A DNA stretch of 64,000 nucleotides from Patescibacteria group bacterium (GTDB lineage Bacteria; Patescibacteriota; Microgenomatia; UBA1406; GWC2-37-13). The stretch spans positions 124,001-188,000 of the forward strand of contig JANWUX010000002.1 in assembly GCA_025057905.1 (NCBI GenBank). Reading direction: 5' to 3'. A program made the translations under genes and the position numbers. This document shows positions 7,178 to 16,031 of this stretch, in pieces. The notes below the pieces were generated by a model. The model had not been told where the DNA came from, did not search any database, and worked only from the letters and a program-made list of their open reading frames with translations. Positions within the stretch are counted from its first letter, which is position 1. Each line of letters opens with the position of its first letter.

Positions 7178-7621
7178 CTATTGGAAGTAAGAAGATCTCA
7201 GGGAGTGATTTGCATAGCGGTTTGTATATAACTCATAAGGAAAAAGTAAGTCATCTAATGAGGGGACACCTTCCTCTCCAGCAAGTAATCGTCTAATAAC
7301 ATAATTTGAATCATCTCTGATTTTGTCCAACCAGCCCATGAATATACCTTCAAAATCGCCCTCAACTCTATATTCAGGATAGACAGATAGTTCCATGATT
7401 TCTGTTCCTTTTTTATTAATAACTTGATCTGAAAGTTTTAAACGACCATCCTGCAGACTGAATATTGCCTGCTCGATTACTTCGATATCTTTTTTACTTA
7501 ACTGATCAATGTTTGGACAGTCAAATGACTGATTTTCTAAGAGGTCAAGATCTCTTTCTGTCTCTTGATTTGAAATACTAAGGTCTAGGGTTTGGGGGTA
7601 TTCATCATTCCTGTCTTTCAA
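7178..7621 (-). CDS. Hypothetical soluble protein
   Basis: 147 residues, acidic, without signal peptide or membrane helix, and not a family I recognise. The best start is a TTG at 7621, which makes the exact N-terminus uncertain. The middle (EVIEQAIFSLQDGRLKLSD) looks helical and the C-terminal third contains FMGWLDKIRDDSNYVIRRLLAGEE. It follows two unknown genes on the same strand, 57 bases downstream of the nearest, and probably belongs to the transcript led by the Nudix gene at 9542. Confidence 0.55.
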   Translation of the reverse strand: MKDRNDEYPQTLDLSISNQETERDLDLLENQSFDCPNIDQLSKKDIEVIEQAIFSLQDGRLKLSDQVINKKGTEIMELSVYPEYRVEGDFEGIFMGWLDKIRDDSNYVIRRLLAGEEGVPSLDDLLFPYELYTNRYANHSLRSSYFQ

Positions 7622-7678
7622 GACAATGACTAATTTTGTCCTTACTAGCTTGCTTCCTTGAGAGCCAACTCTAACCCC

Positions 7679-8785
7679 TCAAATTTCCTCCTGTTTAAGT
7701 CCTTCGCCAGAGTAATACCTCTTTGTTCCGTATGTTCGAACATCAACAAATCTAACTTCTTTGTCGGGAAATTGTTCCTTTAAGAAATTTTTGAATTTAT
7801 TCATAATCATAAAAGCTGAAAGGAGATTTCTAGGATCGGGTTTTGATAACTTTGTTTCTGGCATATGATTTTTAGTCGGTGACTTTTGATTTTCTTGGGG
7901 CAAAATAACAACACTTACTGAGAAGACATCAAAAATGTTTGGTCCCTCAAAACTTTTTCTCAGGAAGGAGGCGAAAGTTTTAATTGGCTTTTCGTCAACG
8001 ATGAGTCTTTGGCCATCAATTTTTCTTATGTTTATGGTGAAATATCTCATCTCATCTAACTGAAGAATGGTTCTTTCGATTACTGGGCCAAAGAACTGAT
8101 TTACGGCCATTTGTAATCTTCCGTTTCTTAGTTTTTCTAATTCCATTCGGTATCTCTTAATTCCGGCCAAAGCCTTAAGAACAACGAGAATTTCTCGGCC
8201 GGCTTCAAATCGGATTAATTTCTCGGCCTCAGGAGGATTAACTTTTGTGTCATATCCAAGAAAGAGACTTAATAACAACCCAAGACTGGCGTTGTTAACT
8301 TCATTAAATAGAGCAAAATCTTGGTAAAGACCCCCGGTCAGTCTTGGGTCAGCAACTTTTAGCTCGTTGGAAATTTCTCTAAAGAAATCTTGGCTAAGTC
8401 TTAATGCTTCCTCTAAATCTTTATCACTAACTCTAAAAATCCTTTTCAACTTTTTCCTGAACTTGAAGTCTAAGTCCATGATTAAATTAATTTTCTCTTC
8501 AAGATTTCGTTTGCTGTCTCTGAGAGTTTCTTGATAAGCAAATTCAGTAAGCTTTTTTTCTTTGAGGAGATCATCGAAGACTTTTCTCAGAAAATTAACA
8601 AAAATTTTGAATCCTTCAGTGGTTTCCTCTATCCCGGGCCATTTGAGTCCTTTATCAGCAACAAAACGTAGATAGTAAAAAATGTCCTTGCCGAAGTAAC
8701 CATCATCAATGGCCTTAAGAAGTTCGTGTTCTTTGGGTTGTTCGTAATCTTTTTTTTTGTGCTTTTTCTTTGAAGACAAATCCAA
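7679..8785 (-). CDS. Hypothetical protein, probably the continuation of the Nudix gene
   Basis: About 368 residues, rich in predicted helix and charged residues, with no recognised domain. The best independent start is a TTG at 8785, inside the upstream Nudix gene in another frame. The overlap contains a run of nine A (coding strand, 8758-8750). Removing one A would join Nudix residues ...KEKAQKK directly to DYEQPKEHELLKAIDDG, giving one protein of about 600 residues. So it may be translated separately, be produced by slippage, or be split by an indel. Visible stretches include DPRLTGGLYQDFALFNEVN and a C-terminal KEVRFVDVRTYGTKRYY. Confidence 0.6.
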   Translation of the reverse strand: MDLSSKKKHKKKDYEQPKEHELLKAIDDGYFGKDIFYYLRFVADKGLKWPGIEETTEGFKIFVNFLRKVFDDLLKEKKLTEFAYQETLRDSKRNLEEKINLIMDLDFKFRKKLKRIFRVSDKDLEEALRLSQDFFREISNELKVADPRLTGGLYQDFALFNEVNNASLGLLLSLFLGYDTKVNPPEAEKLIRFEAGREILVVLKALAGIKRYRMELEKLRNGRLQMAVNQFFGPVIERTILQLDEMRYFTINIRKIDGQRLIVDEKPIKTFASFLRKSFEGPNIFDVFSVSVVILPQENQKSPTKNHMPETKLSKPDPRNLLSAFMIMNKFKNFLKEQFPDKEVRFVDVRTYGTKRYYSGEGLKQEEI

Positions 8786-9542
8786 ATCCCTGCCTGATAA
8801 TTCGACTTACAAATTTTTCATAACTTTCTTTAAACTCCTCGAAAGAGACGACTTTCCCATCTTTCTTGAAAATCATCTTTAAAATTATTTTTTCTCTTAA
8901 ATATTTCTCGACTTTGCTCAATTTTTCGAGTAAACCTTTCAATGCAATTTCTCTCTTTTTTTTCTCTTCGGGTGAGATTTCGATTGGATCTAACTCAGAG
9001 TCACAAAGAGCCAGGTGACCTTCAATGGGAACACCTTTTTGGTTTTCAATCTTACCTAGACTTCCAGTGTTAATTAGAGTATTTAATTGATCAAGAGTCA
9101 ATACCTTAAATCCCGTAATTTTCTCGTCGCCAATGATCAGTTGTTTCTCTGGGGGAATGATAGCGAAATGAACAAGATAAACCTCTCTATCTCCAGACTT
9201 GGGAGAAGAATATCGCCATTGACCGTCTAACTTTCGGGCAGTTCCAACGGCAGGGGTGGCGTTATTTTCTTCTATGATCTCTCGCTGAATTGCCTCCGCC
9301 GGCTTTTCACCTTCTTCAATTTTACCTCCAAAGAAGGTATATCTCTCGTCTTCTCCTTTTCCTTTTACCGCGAGGTAAAATCTCAAGACCGGGAAATTTT
9401 TTCTTTTTTCGTCACCAAGAGCACTGAGGGCACTGTTGTATAATTCCTCAGCTGAAGCGAGAGAGAAAACCAGACCACGAACAACCTTTTGAATCTCTTT
9501 GTTTTTGGGCAATTCACTTGGCGACAATCTTTCAGTATCCAT
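8715..9542 (-). CDS. Nudix hydrolase-domain protein
   Basis: The N-terminal ~150 residues hold a Nudix box: GKIEEGE, seven residues, then REIIEENNA, which fits Gx5Ex7REUxEExGU except that the final Gly is Asn. Nudix enzymes hydrolyse nucleoside diphosphates linked to another group; the substrate is unknown. The last ~16 residues (after EKAQKK) are low-complexity and arise after an A9 run, consistent with an out-of-frame tail. ATG 9542 is supported by TATAAT 6 nt upstream. It leads a three-gene minus-strand set of unknown function. Confidence 0.75.
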   Translation of the reverse strand: MDTERLSPSELPKNKEIQKVVRGLVFSLASAEELYNSALSALGDEKRKNFPVLRFYLAVKGKGEDERYTFFGGKIEEGEKPAEAIQREIIEENNATPAVGTARKLDGQWRYSSPKSGDREVYLVHFAIIPPEKQLIIGDEKITGFKVLTLDQLNTLINTGSLGKIENQKGVPIEGHLALCDSELDPIEISPEEKKKREIALKGLLEKLSKVEKYLREKIILKMIFKKDGKVVSFEEFKESYEKFVSRIIRQGFGFVFKEKAQKKRLRTTQRTRTS

Positions 9543-9548
9543 TTAAAT

Positions 9549-9554
9549 ATTATA
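9549..9554 (-). promoter_or_regulatory. -10 box of Nudix cassette (leaderless)
   Basis: TATAAT on the minus strand, 6 nt before ATG 9542. The region 9555-9690 between the divergent promoters is very AT-rich and shows no gene. Confidence 0.6.
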
Positions 9555-9690
9555 TAAATTTTATAAAAAAATTTAATATAAAAAAAATTGCTAAATCAAC
9601 TTTCTTCATAAAAATATATCTTATAGTAAAAAAATACAAGTTTTAATCACTAGCAAGTTCGTTTGAAAACTGGCTTTGTGTCGTTTAAGA

Positions 9691-9696
9691 TAAAAT
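9691..9696 (+). promoter_or_regulatory. -10 box of recombinase gene (leaderless)
   Basis: TAAAAT, 6 nt before ATG 9703; no Shine-Dalgarno sequence can fit. Confidence 0.55.
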
Positions 9697-9702
9697 CAAG
9701 CA

Positions 9703-10638
9703 ATGTCAGTCAAGGAAGGTATTGTTAGATTTCTTGAGTACTGTGAGCTTGATCGAAACTTATCTTTGCGAACCGTAAGGATGTATGGCTATTATCTCAA
9801 TTTTTTTTCTAGCTGGCTAAGCCAAAAGTATCAAAAAGAAATTAATGTTGAAGAGATCACTGAAGAGACAGTCAGAAGCTTTCGTCTTTTTCTCTCTCAC
9901 CAATACCTAAATCCTCACAAAGGTGAACTAAAGCGCCAAACTCAAAACTATTTTTTGGTTGCCCTCAGAAGTTTTTTTCGATTTTTGCTTAAGAAGGGAT
10001 ATTCAGTATTGTCGCCAGAGATGATCGAGCTTGGAAAAACCAGAGATCGAAACATCAAGTTTCTCCTTCCAGAGGAGCTTGAGCGGTTGTTCAATGCTGT
10101 TGACACCAGTGATGAAATTGGCTTAAGAGACCGGGCGATTCTTGAGGTTTTGTTTTCGACTGGTCTTAGAGTGTCGGAACTTGTTTCCTTGAATCGTGAA
10201 CAGGTCAATCTTGATAAAAAAGAGTTTGGCGTGATCGGCAAAGGTGGCCGAGCCAGGGTTGTCTTTCTCTCAAAAAGAGCGGTTGACTGGCTAAAAAAAT
10301 ATCTAGACAGAAGAACCGACTCCTACTCGCCTCTGTTTATCCGCTATGCTGGTCCAAGAACAGAAGCTGAGCTAACCAATGAAAAAATGAGACTATCAGT
10401 TAGGTCAGTGGAGCGAATGATTGACAAATACCGAAAAAAAGCCGGGATCTTGTTTAGAATTGGCCCTCACGTCCTTCGCCACTCCTTTGCTACTGACTTA
10501 CTCTCTCAAGGAGCTGATCTGCGCAGTGTCCAGGAGATGCTTGGCCACAAAAACATCGCGACTACTCAGATTTATACCCATGTCACGAATGTTCGTCTGA
10601 GAGAAATTCACGAAAAATTCCACTCTGGGAACAAGTAA
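9703..10638 (+). CDS. Tyrosine recombinase, XerC/XerD/XerA type
   Basis: A 311-residue site-specific recombinase with an N-terminal SAM-like core-binding domain (residues ~1-95) and a C-terminal catalytic domain. All catalytic residues are present: Arg156 (STGLRVSEL), Lys180 (GKGGRAR), His256 and Arg259 (PHVLRHSFAT), His282 (MLGHKN) and Tyr291 (QIYTHV). Length and lack of extra domains fit the housekeeping Xer enzyme that resolves chromosome dimers at dif rather than a phage integrase. No dif-like palindrome was found nearby, and no mobile-element boundaries are visible. A single-enzyme Xer system is plausible, but that needs the whole genome. Confidence 0.92.
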   Translation: MSVKEGIVRFLEYCELDRNLSLRTVRMYGYYLNFFSSWLSQKYQKEINVEEITEETVRSFRLFLSHQYLNPHKGELKRQTQNYFLVALRSFFRFLLKKGYSVLSPEMIELGKTRDRNIKFLLPEELERLFNAVDTSDEIGLRDRAILEVLFSTGLRVSELVSLNREQVNLDKKEFGVIGKGGRARVVFLSKRAVDWLKKYLDRRTDSYSPLFIRYAGPRTEAELTNEKMRLSVRSVERMIDKYRKKAGILFRIGPHVLRHSFATDLLSQGADLRSVQEMLGHKNIATTQIYTHVTNVRLREIHEKFHSGNK

Positions 10639-10662
10639 ATCTGACGAAGTTTCTTTTTTGTG

Positions 10663-12171
10663 ATGAAATTGAGCCAAATGGCAAAAAAAGTCTTTAACTT
10701 CATTCTTGACAGAAAATACTTTTTTATCTTGTTTGTTGGTTTTCTTGTCTTCATTGGTTATTTTGGCTACCTTTCGATTGTCAGAGTCGAAAATCTTCAT
10801 TCTCATTACTATGATCTTGGCATTATGAACCAGGTTGTCTACAACACCTCTCGCGGCCGGTTTTTGGAGATGACTAATCCAACTTTTCTTGAGAATATGT
10901 CGCGATTAGCGATTCACTTTGACCCAATCTTAGCCTTGTTCGCTCCTCTCTATTTGATCTATCCCTCTTATCGCTGGCTGGTTCTCTCTCAGGTGGTCAT
11001 TGTTGCTTTTGGCGCCTATTTTTTATTTTTGATTGGCAAAAGGATATTAAAAAGCGAAAAAATAAGTTTGCTCATCTCTTTTTCTTATCTCTCTTTTTTC
11101 GGTGTTCAGCGAATGATTCTTTTTGATTTCCACGCCGTGGTTTTAGCAACAACTTTTTTTATTGCTTCTTTTTATTTTCTAGAAGTCAAGAGGTGGTTCT
11201 GGTTTTATCTTTTTGTATTTTTAGCATTGTTAACCAAAGAACATGTAGGCCTGGTAGTGTTTTTTTTGGGAGGTTATCTTCTGATTGGGAAAAAAGAAAT
11301 CGGTCATGGTCTGACGACGATGGTCTTGGGGGCAGTGTTTTTTTTCTTCACTGTTTATGTGATTATTCCCTACTTTCGGGGCGATATCCACTTTGCAAAA
11401 ATTTATTTTTATGGAATTGAATCAAGAATATTTTCAATTATTAATGAAGGAATGAGATACTTTGCCAGACTAACTACCCCTCTTTTTTTTGTTTTTTTGG
11501 CACCGGAGGTCTTTATCATCGCAGCCCCCGAGTGGGGGATTAACATTCTAAGCACAAATAGCAACATGAGGGCGATCTATTTTCATTATCAGGCAATAAT
11601 TGTTTCTTTTTTGTTCATTAGTTTAATTTATGGGATCAAAAGATTTCTTGTCCTGGTCAAAAGCCAAGCAAAGAGAGTAATCGTTTTTTTTGTTTTCTTA
11701 TGTTTAAATCTTTATTGGATTTACCTTTACAATCCTCTAACTTTTTTTTCAAGAGAAAAAGTTAATTATTTTAAAATCAATTCCCGGACGAAAAAATCAA
11801 TTGACTACTGGAAAGAAAAGCTAAAAGATGAGAATATTGTCGTTTCAACAACGCCGGCTCTCTCCCCTTTTTTTACGAATCGGAAAGTTTACTTTAATTT
11901 TTTATTTGACCCGGCTTTTGAGCAAACCGGTGAAGTCGAGGACGATTTAATAAAAAGATCTGATAATAATTATCGACTGGCTGATTATGTAATTATCTAC
12001 AGGCGAGAAATTGATTTTTTTGGGCCAACCGGCCTACCAGCAAAGTTTTATCAGAAACTAAAAAACGATCCAGATTTCCAGATGATATATGATAATCAAC
12101 TAAATGATCAAAACTTTTATGGTAAAATTGAAGTTTTCAAGAAAATCAATAATTACAATGAGAGAAAGTAA
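10663..12171 (+). CDS. DUF2079 polytopic membrane protein
   Basis: About 502 residues with roughly ten hydrophobic helices. The early luminal motif YYDLGIMNQVVYNTSRG, followed by FLENMSRLAIHFDPI, is characteristic of DUF2079, a family distantly related to GT-C glycosyltransferases. The C-terminal ~130 residues form a soluble domain (TTPALSPFFTNRKVYFN), as in other lipid-linked sugar transferases. The reaction is unknown. The start could be GTG 10660 or ATG 10663; ATG is preferred. It follows the recombinase by 24 bases and may be its operon partner. Confidence 0.8.
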   Translation: MKLSQMAKKVFNFILDRKYFFILFVGFLVFIGYFGYLSIVRVENLHSHYYDLGIMNQVVYNTSRGRFLEMTNPTFLENMSRLAIHFDPILALFAPLYLIYPSYRWLVLSQVVIVAFGAYFLFLIGKRILKSEKISLLISFSYLSFFGVQRMILFDFHAVVLATTFFIASFYFLEVKRWFWFYLFVFLALLTKEHVGLVVFFLGGYLLIGKKEIGHGLTTMVLGAVFFFFTVYVIIPYFRGDIHFAKIYFYGIESRIFSIINEGMRYFARLTTPLFFVFLAPEVFIIAAPEWGINILSTNSNMRAIYFHYQAIIVSFLFISLIYGIKRFLVLVKSQAKRVIVFFVFLCLNLYWIYLYNPLTFFSREKVNYFKINSRTKKSIDYWKEKLKDENIVVSTTPALSPFFTNRKVYFNFLFDPAFEQTGEVEDDLIKRSDNNYRLADYVIIYRREIDFFGPTGLPAKFYQKLKNDPDFQMIYDNQLNDQNFYGKIEVFKKINNYNERK

Positions 12172-12241
12172 TAAATATAAATAAAATTTTTAAGATTGTT
12201 TCTCCATTATTAAAAAAATTTAATAAGATTTATATTTTATC

Positions 12242-12649
12242 ATGAACAATAAATATCCTATTCCTGTTGTTGGGGCATTGATAATTAATGAGAAAAACGA
12301 GTTGTTTTTGATGAAATCAAGCGGAAAATTTGGCAACGAGTGGATTGTTCCTGGAGGTAAGGTGAATTTTGGTGTGAATCTAATTGATGCTTTAAAAAGA
12401 GAGATAAAAGAAGAAACTAATATTGAGATATTAAATCCAAGATTTTTAGGAATACAAGAGTATATTAAAAAAGGTAATCATTATATATTCATAGAATTTA
12501 TCGGCTACTCGATCAATAGTCAGGTAAAGTTGAATAATGAAGCTATTGATTTTGGTTGGTTCAGTAAAAAAAAATTAAAAAATATTAAGATTGCCGAACC
12601 AACTCTTCATCTCATTGACACATATTTAATCCCTCTCGAAATTATTTAA
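12242..12649 (+). CDS. Small Nudix hydrolase (GDP-mannose hydrolase-like)
   Basis: 135 residues forming a single Nudix domain, most like the short GDP-mannose mannosyl hydrolase/ADP-ribose group (WIVPGGKVNFG, then LKREIKEETNIEI). The metal-binding REIKEE core is intact, but the first conserved Glu of Gx5E is Val (GKVNFGV), and the late Gly is Asn. It may therefore be weakened or use a variant site. A TATATT box lies 5 nt before ATG 12242, consistent with a leaderless transcript. It opens a noticeably more AT-rich block shared with the next two genes. Confidence 0.82.
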   Translation: MNNKYPIPVVGALIINEKNELFLMKSSGKFGNEWIVPGGKVNFGVNLIDALKREIKEETNIEILNPRFLGIQEYIKKGNHYIFIEFIGYSINSQVKLNNEAIDFGWFSKKKLKNIKIAEPTLHLIDTYLIPLEII

Positions 12650-12664
12650 TTTAACTTATTCTGC

Positions 12665-14020
12665 ATGATAAAAGATCATGTCCTAAAACTATATTCTAGT
12701 ATTAATTTTAATTATTTGTCTTCTGTTCTTAATTTTAAAGAGTATTCTTCGGTTATTAATTACTTTAATAATGATTATTTATCTTTCTTTAGCGATCTTA
12801 GAATATTAAAAGAAAATGAAAGACTCAAATTTTATCTTTTTCAGTACAAAGAAGAGCTAAAGAACATCCCTTTTGCCACAAAAAAACAGCACACAATGGA
12901 TCATGCTCTCAACTGGTATATTCTTAGCAAAATTCCTTTTTCAGTTGTGAATGATTATATAAAAAATGAATTTTTAATCGAGATTCATGGGTATTTTCCA
13001 ACGGATTTTGATCTTTACCATAAATTGAATAATGTCGAGCTAATCAGCAAGGTTGATTTTAATTATTTTAGCACGACAAAGAAATTTAATTTTATAAGAC
13101 CAGGCTTTTTCGAAATGATCAAGAATAATAAAAAAACCTTAGTAATTTTAGTTCCACCGGGAAAAGACTATATTTATCACTATACTAGTTTTATAAAATA
13201 TTTTTTTTACAAACTAAATAAAAAAATTAAAAATTTTTTTATCTTTCGCTACCCTCTCGCTGAAATAAGAATTTGCGACCTTACTAAATTAGATGAAAAT
13301 TTTGTTCTGAGAGGTGATAAGGTAGTAATCAGCTATGTTGAAGAAATGAGATTAAGACTACAAAAAGAAAAAAGACCAGTTTTGATTAGTTCTTTCGAGA
13401 ATCAATTTTACAAAAGTTATCGTTATCGTTTAAAAAACAATTTTGTTGTTAATTTCTTGGGAGTTAAGTACAGTTTTTGGGGAGATATTAGTTCTAAAAT
13501 TGTCTATAGAATATGTAAACTAGGTGCAAGTGAAGTTATTTATATTGGGAAATTAGGTTGTCTGACAAAAGAGACTGATCTTTATAATAAAATATTTGTC
13601 CCGTCAATTTATTTTGTTATGAATCAGCATAGAGTTATGATTAGTATTAATAAAATAAAAAACAAGCTAATTGATAGGTTTCCTTTCCTAAATACTTATG
13701 GTCACTTATCAGTGCCTACAGTCATAGAAGAGACTTATTTGCAAAGAAAAATTGCCGAGCAGTTTTCAATTAATTCTATTGACAATGAGATTTCTCAGAT
13801 TGCTTATAGTATCAATAGATTTAATTTAATAAACAAAAAAGATGTCTCTTTCTCAGCGCTTCATTTTAGTACTGATTATTTAAGAAATGAAAACGAAAGG
13901 GGAAAATTTATAAAACTAAATTTAAGTACTAATCGAACTATTCTTGCCAAGATGAAGAAGAATAAAATACTCGATAAAATTTACAGTATTTTGTCAAATT
14001 ATTTGGATGAAGCTTGTTAA
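12665..14020 (+). CDS. Unknown two-part protein, C-terminal half possibly nucleoside phosphorylase-like
   Basis: 451 residues. The N-terminal ~170 are unrecognised. The second half has an order of motifs reminiscent of the purine nucleoside phosphorylase/MTA nucleosidase fold: GDKVVISYVEEM, then VYRICKLGASEVIYIGKLG, a GHLSVPTVIEETYLQRKIAE segment, DNEISQIAYSI (place of the ME(T/S)A motif), and SALHFSTDYLR near the end where SD is usual. This is fold-level inference without a decisive signature. It lies 15 bases after a Nudix gene, and its stop overlaps the next oxidoreductase by 14 bases, so the three are probably one operon. Base composition is very AT-rich. Confidence 0.5.
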   Translation: MIKDHVLKLYSSINFNYLSSVLNFKEYSSVINYFNNDYLSFFSDLRILKENERLKFYLFQYKEELKNIPFATKKQHTMDHALNWYILSKIPFSVVNDYIKNEFLIEIHGYFPTDFDLYHKLNNVELISKVDFNYFSTTKKFNFIRPGFFEMIKNNKKTLVILVPPGKDYIYHYTSFIKYFFYKLNKKIKNFFIFRYPLAEIRICDLTKLDENFVLRGDKVVISYVEEMRLRLQKEKRPVLISSFENQFYKSYRYRLKNNFVVNFLGVKYSFWGDISSKIVYRICKLGASEVIYIGKLGCLTKETDLYNKIFVPSIYFVMNQHRVMISINKIKNKLIDRFPFLNTYGHLSVPTVIEETYLQRKIAEQFSINSIDNEISQIAYSINRFNLINKKDVSFSALHFSTDYLRNENERGKFIKLNLSTNRTILAKMKKNKILDKIYSILSNYLDEAC

Positions 14021-15017
14021 GTTAGGAATAATAGGAATTGGCAATCATTTTCAAGAGAAGCTTCTTCCTGCATTAATGATCACGAAAGGATTGGTCGTTG
14101 ACAGTGTTTATTCTAGCGATATCAATAAGGCAAAGAAATTTAAAGATATTTTAGGGGCTAAACAAATTTTTGATAATTGGAAAAAGCTGATTGATCAATC
14201 TGATATTGATGCTCTCATAGTTACCGGTTCACCTGATTTTCACCAAAAAATAATAACATATTGTCTTGAAAAAGATTGTTTTATCTTCGTGGAAAAGCCC
14301 CCAGTAAAAGACTTTCGAAGTTTGAAGTTAATTCTTGAGCAAAAAGAAAAAATCAAGAATAGAATATTTGTCGGATATAGTTTTAGACATAGTCAGTCTT
14401 ATGATAATCTTGTCAAGATTTTGAGTCGCGAGAGCGAGATTGTTTATTTGAATTTTCGATATCTTACCAATAAGCCCAAAGACCTTCTTTGGCATTGTAA
14501 ATCTGTCTTTGAAAGTTATATTTTGGCAATTGGTATACATCCAATTGAGATGGCTATAAATATCTTTAAATCGAAACCAAAAAAGATTGATTTGTTCTTA
14601 ACCAGAATTAAAGAAAGAGATTTTGTGGCCAATTTAGCTTTAAGTTTTATTTCTGGTAAAAATGCTTTGATTGAGATCAGTAATTGTTCTAATAAACTAG
14701 AAATGGAGTATAAAATAATAAACAGAAAGGGAGAAATAGGAATTTTGACCGGCTTTGAAAAATTTAGATTTTATAATCTTAAAAACATTGAACTGAACTT
14801 AACCTTAGAAGATATCGTCAGAGATAGATATGAAATTATCTATCAAGTATCATCAACAGAGAATGACTACTATAAAAATGGCTACGGAAGAGAGTTAGAA
14901 TTATTTTACAAAACGGTTATTGGAGAGATCGAGAATCCTTCTCCTTTAGAAGAGAGTCTTTTAGTATATTATGTTATTGATCAGTTAATAAAAAAATACC
15001 AAAAATTAAAATCTTAG
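14007..15017 (+). CDS. Gfo/Idh/MocA family oxidoreductase
   Basis: A 336-residue NAD(P)-dependent sugar oxidoreductase. The N-terminal Rossmann motif is LGIIGIGNHFQ; the family signature EKP appears in FIFVEKPPVKD, and the second domain carries GYSFRHSQSYD and IGIHPIEMAINIF. Such enzymes oxidise or reduce sugar or inositol substrates, often as nucleotide sugars in surface glycan synthesis. The start overlaps the preceding gene by 14 bases, and a GT2 gene follows 39 bases later. The specific substrate cannot be read from the sequence. Confidence 0.88.
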   Translation: MKLVKLGIIGIGNHFQEKLLPALMITKGLVVDSVYSSDINKAKKFKDILGAKQIFDNWKKLIDQSDIDALIVTGSPDFHQKIITYCLEKDCFIFVEKPPVKDFRSLKLILEQKEKIKNRIFVGYSFRHSQSYDNLVKILSRESEIVYLNFRYLTNKPKDLLWHCKSVFESYILAIGIHPIEMAINIFKSKPKKIDLFLTRIKERDFVANLALSFISGKNALIEISNCSNKLEMEYKIINRKGEIGILTGFEKFRFYNLKNIELNLTLEDIVRDRYEIIYQVSSTENDYYKNGYGRELELFYKTVIGEIENPSPLEESLLVYYVIDQLIKKYQKLKS

Positions 15018-15056
15018 ATTTTTTTAGTGATTAATTTTTAATCTTCAAATTTTTCA

Positions 15057-16031
15057 ATGATGATTTCAGTTGTTATTCCTTTTCATAATGAAAAGAAGAA
15101 TCTGCCGATTTTAATCAAAAAATTAACTCATGTACTAAAAAAAATTAACCTAAAATGGGAGATTTTGCTAGTCGATGATGGGTCAACTGACCAATATCAA
15201 TTATCAGATATTGAGACTTTAAACGAAAAAATTAAATTAATTAAACATATAAAAAGGCTGGGAAAAGGAGAGGCACTAAAGACTGGAATTGAAAATTCTA
15301 AAGGAGAATTGATCAGTTTCATTGACGCTGATCTTCAAGATGATCCGGAAGATTTGCCAAAATTTCTAGAAAAAATCCATCAAGGTTATGATTTTGTTAA
15401 TGGCGTGAGAATCAACAGAAAAGAAGGTCTATTGATAAAGATTTACTCAAAAATTGCCTATCTTTTTCTAAAAATTTTTTTTCATTCTCCTTACAAAGAT
15501 ATCAACTGCGGTTTTAAAGTTTTTAGAAGAAAGATTCTCGATGATTTTATTTTTTACGGCAACAATTTCCGATTTTTTCCTTTATACGCTTTTTATCAAG
15601 GATACAAAGTGACCGAGGTTCCAGTAAACAACCATAAAAGAAAATTTGGTCGGTCGAAATTTGGTTCGGGAAAGCTAATCGGTGGTATTTTTGATATGAT
15701 CACGGCGTTTTTTTTATACAAATTTTCTGAAAAGCCCCTTTATTTTTTTGGGGGCATCGGCATGATTTTTTCTTTAGGTGGTTTTTTGGTTCTGGTGTAT
15801 CTTGCTTATGAGCGACTTATTCATAATCTTCTTCTTTACCGTCGGCCGCTTTTGTTTTTAGGGATGCTTTTTATGATTGTTGGAGTTCAGATTACGATGA
15901 CTGGGATAATCGGCGAGCTGATTCTCTATCTTAATAAAAAACTCGAGGATAAAAATAAATTTTCATATGAGTCCCGTTCTAGCTTTGATCATCACCAACA
16001 TCATCTGGGGTGGCGCTCCACCAATATTTAA
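15057..16031 (+). CDS. GT2 glycosyltransferase, DPM1/GtrB-like with membrane tail
   Basis: 324 residues. The N-terminal GT-A domain has ISVVIPFHNEKKNLP, LLVDDGSTD and the metal-binding DADLQDDPED of the dolichol-phosphate-mannose-synthase-like group; these move a sugar from a nucleotide to polyprenyl phosphate. Two C-terminal hydrophobic helices (FFGGIGMIFSLGGFLVLVYL and FLGMLFMIVGVQITMTGIIG) match GtrB. The final ~20 residues are out-of-frame reading of the next gene, which overlaps by 65 bases, so the original stop codon may have been lost. Confidence 0.9.
   Translation: MMISVVIPFHNEKKNLPILIKKLTHVLKKINLKWEILLVDDGSTDQYQLSDIETLNEKIKLIKHIKRLGKGEALKTGIENSKGELISFIDADLQDDPEDLPKFLEKIHQGYDFVNGVRINRKEGLLIKIYSKIAYLFLKIFFHSPYKDINCGFKVFRRKILDDFIFYGNNFRFFPLYAFYQGYKVTEVPVNNHKRKFGRSKFGSGKLIGGIFDMITAFFLYKFSEKPLYFFGGIGMIFSLGGFLVLVYLAYERLIHNLLLYRRPLLFLGMLFMIVGVQITMTGIIGELILYLNKKLEDKNKFSYESRSSFDHHQHHLGWRSTNI

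Noticed and set aside
9555-9690. A dif site next to the Xer-type recombinase
   Set aside because: No pair of inverted 11-bp arms with a 6-bp centre was found in this very AT-rich spacer.
9703-10638. Integrase of a mobile element
   Set aside because: Length and domain content fit housekeeping Xer proteins; no attachment repeats, phage genes or tRNA-end duplication flank it.
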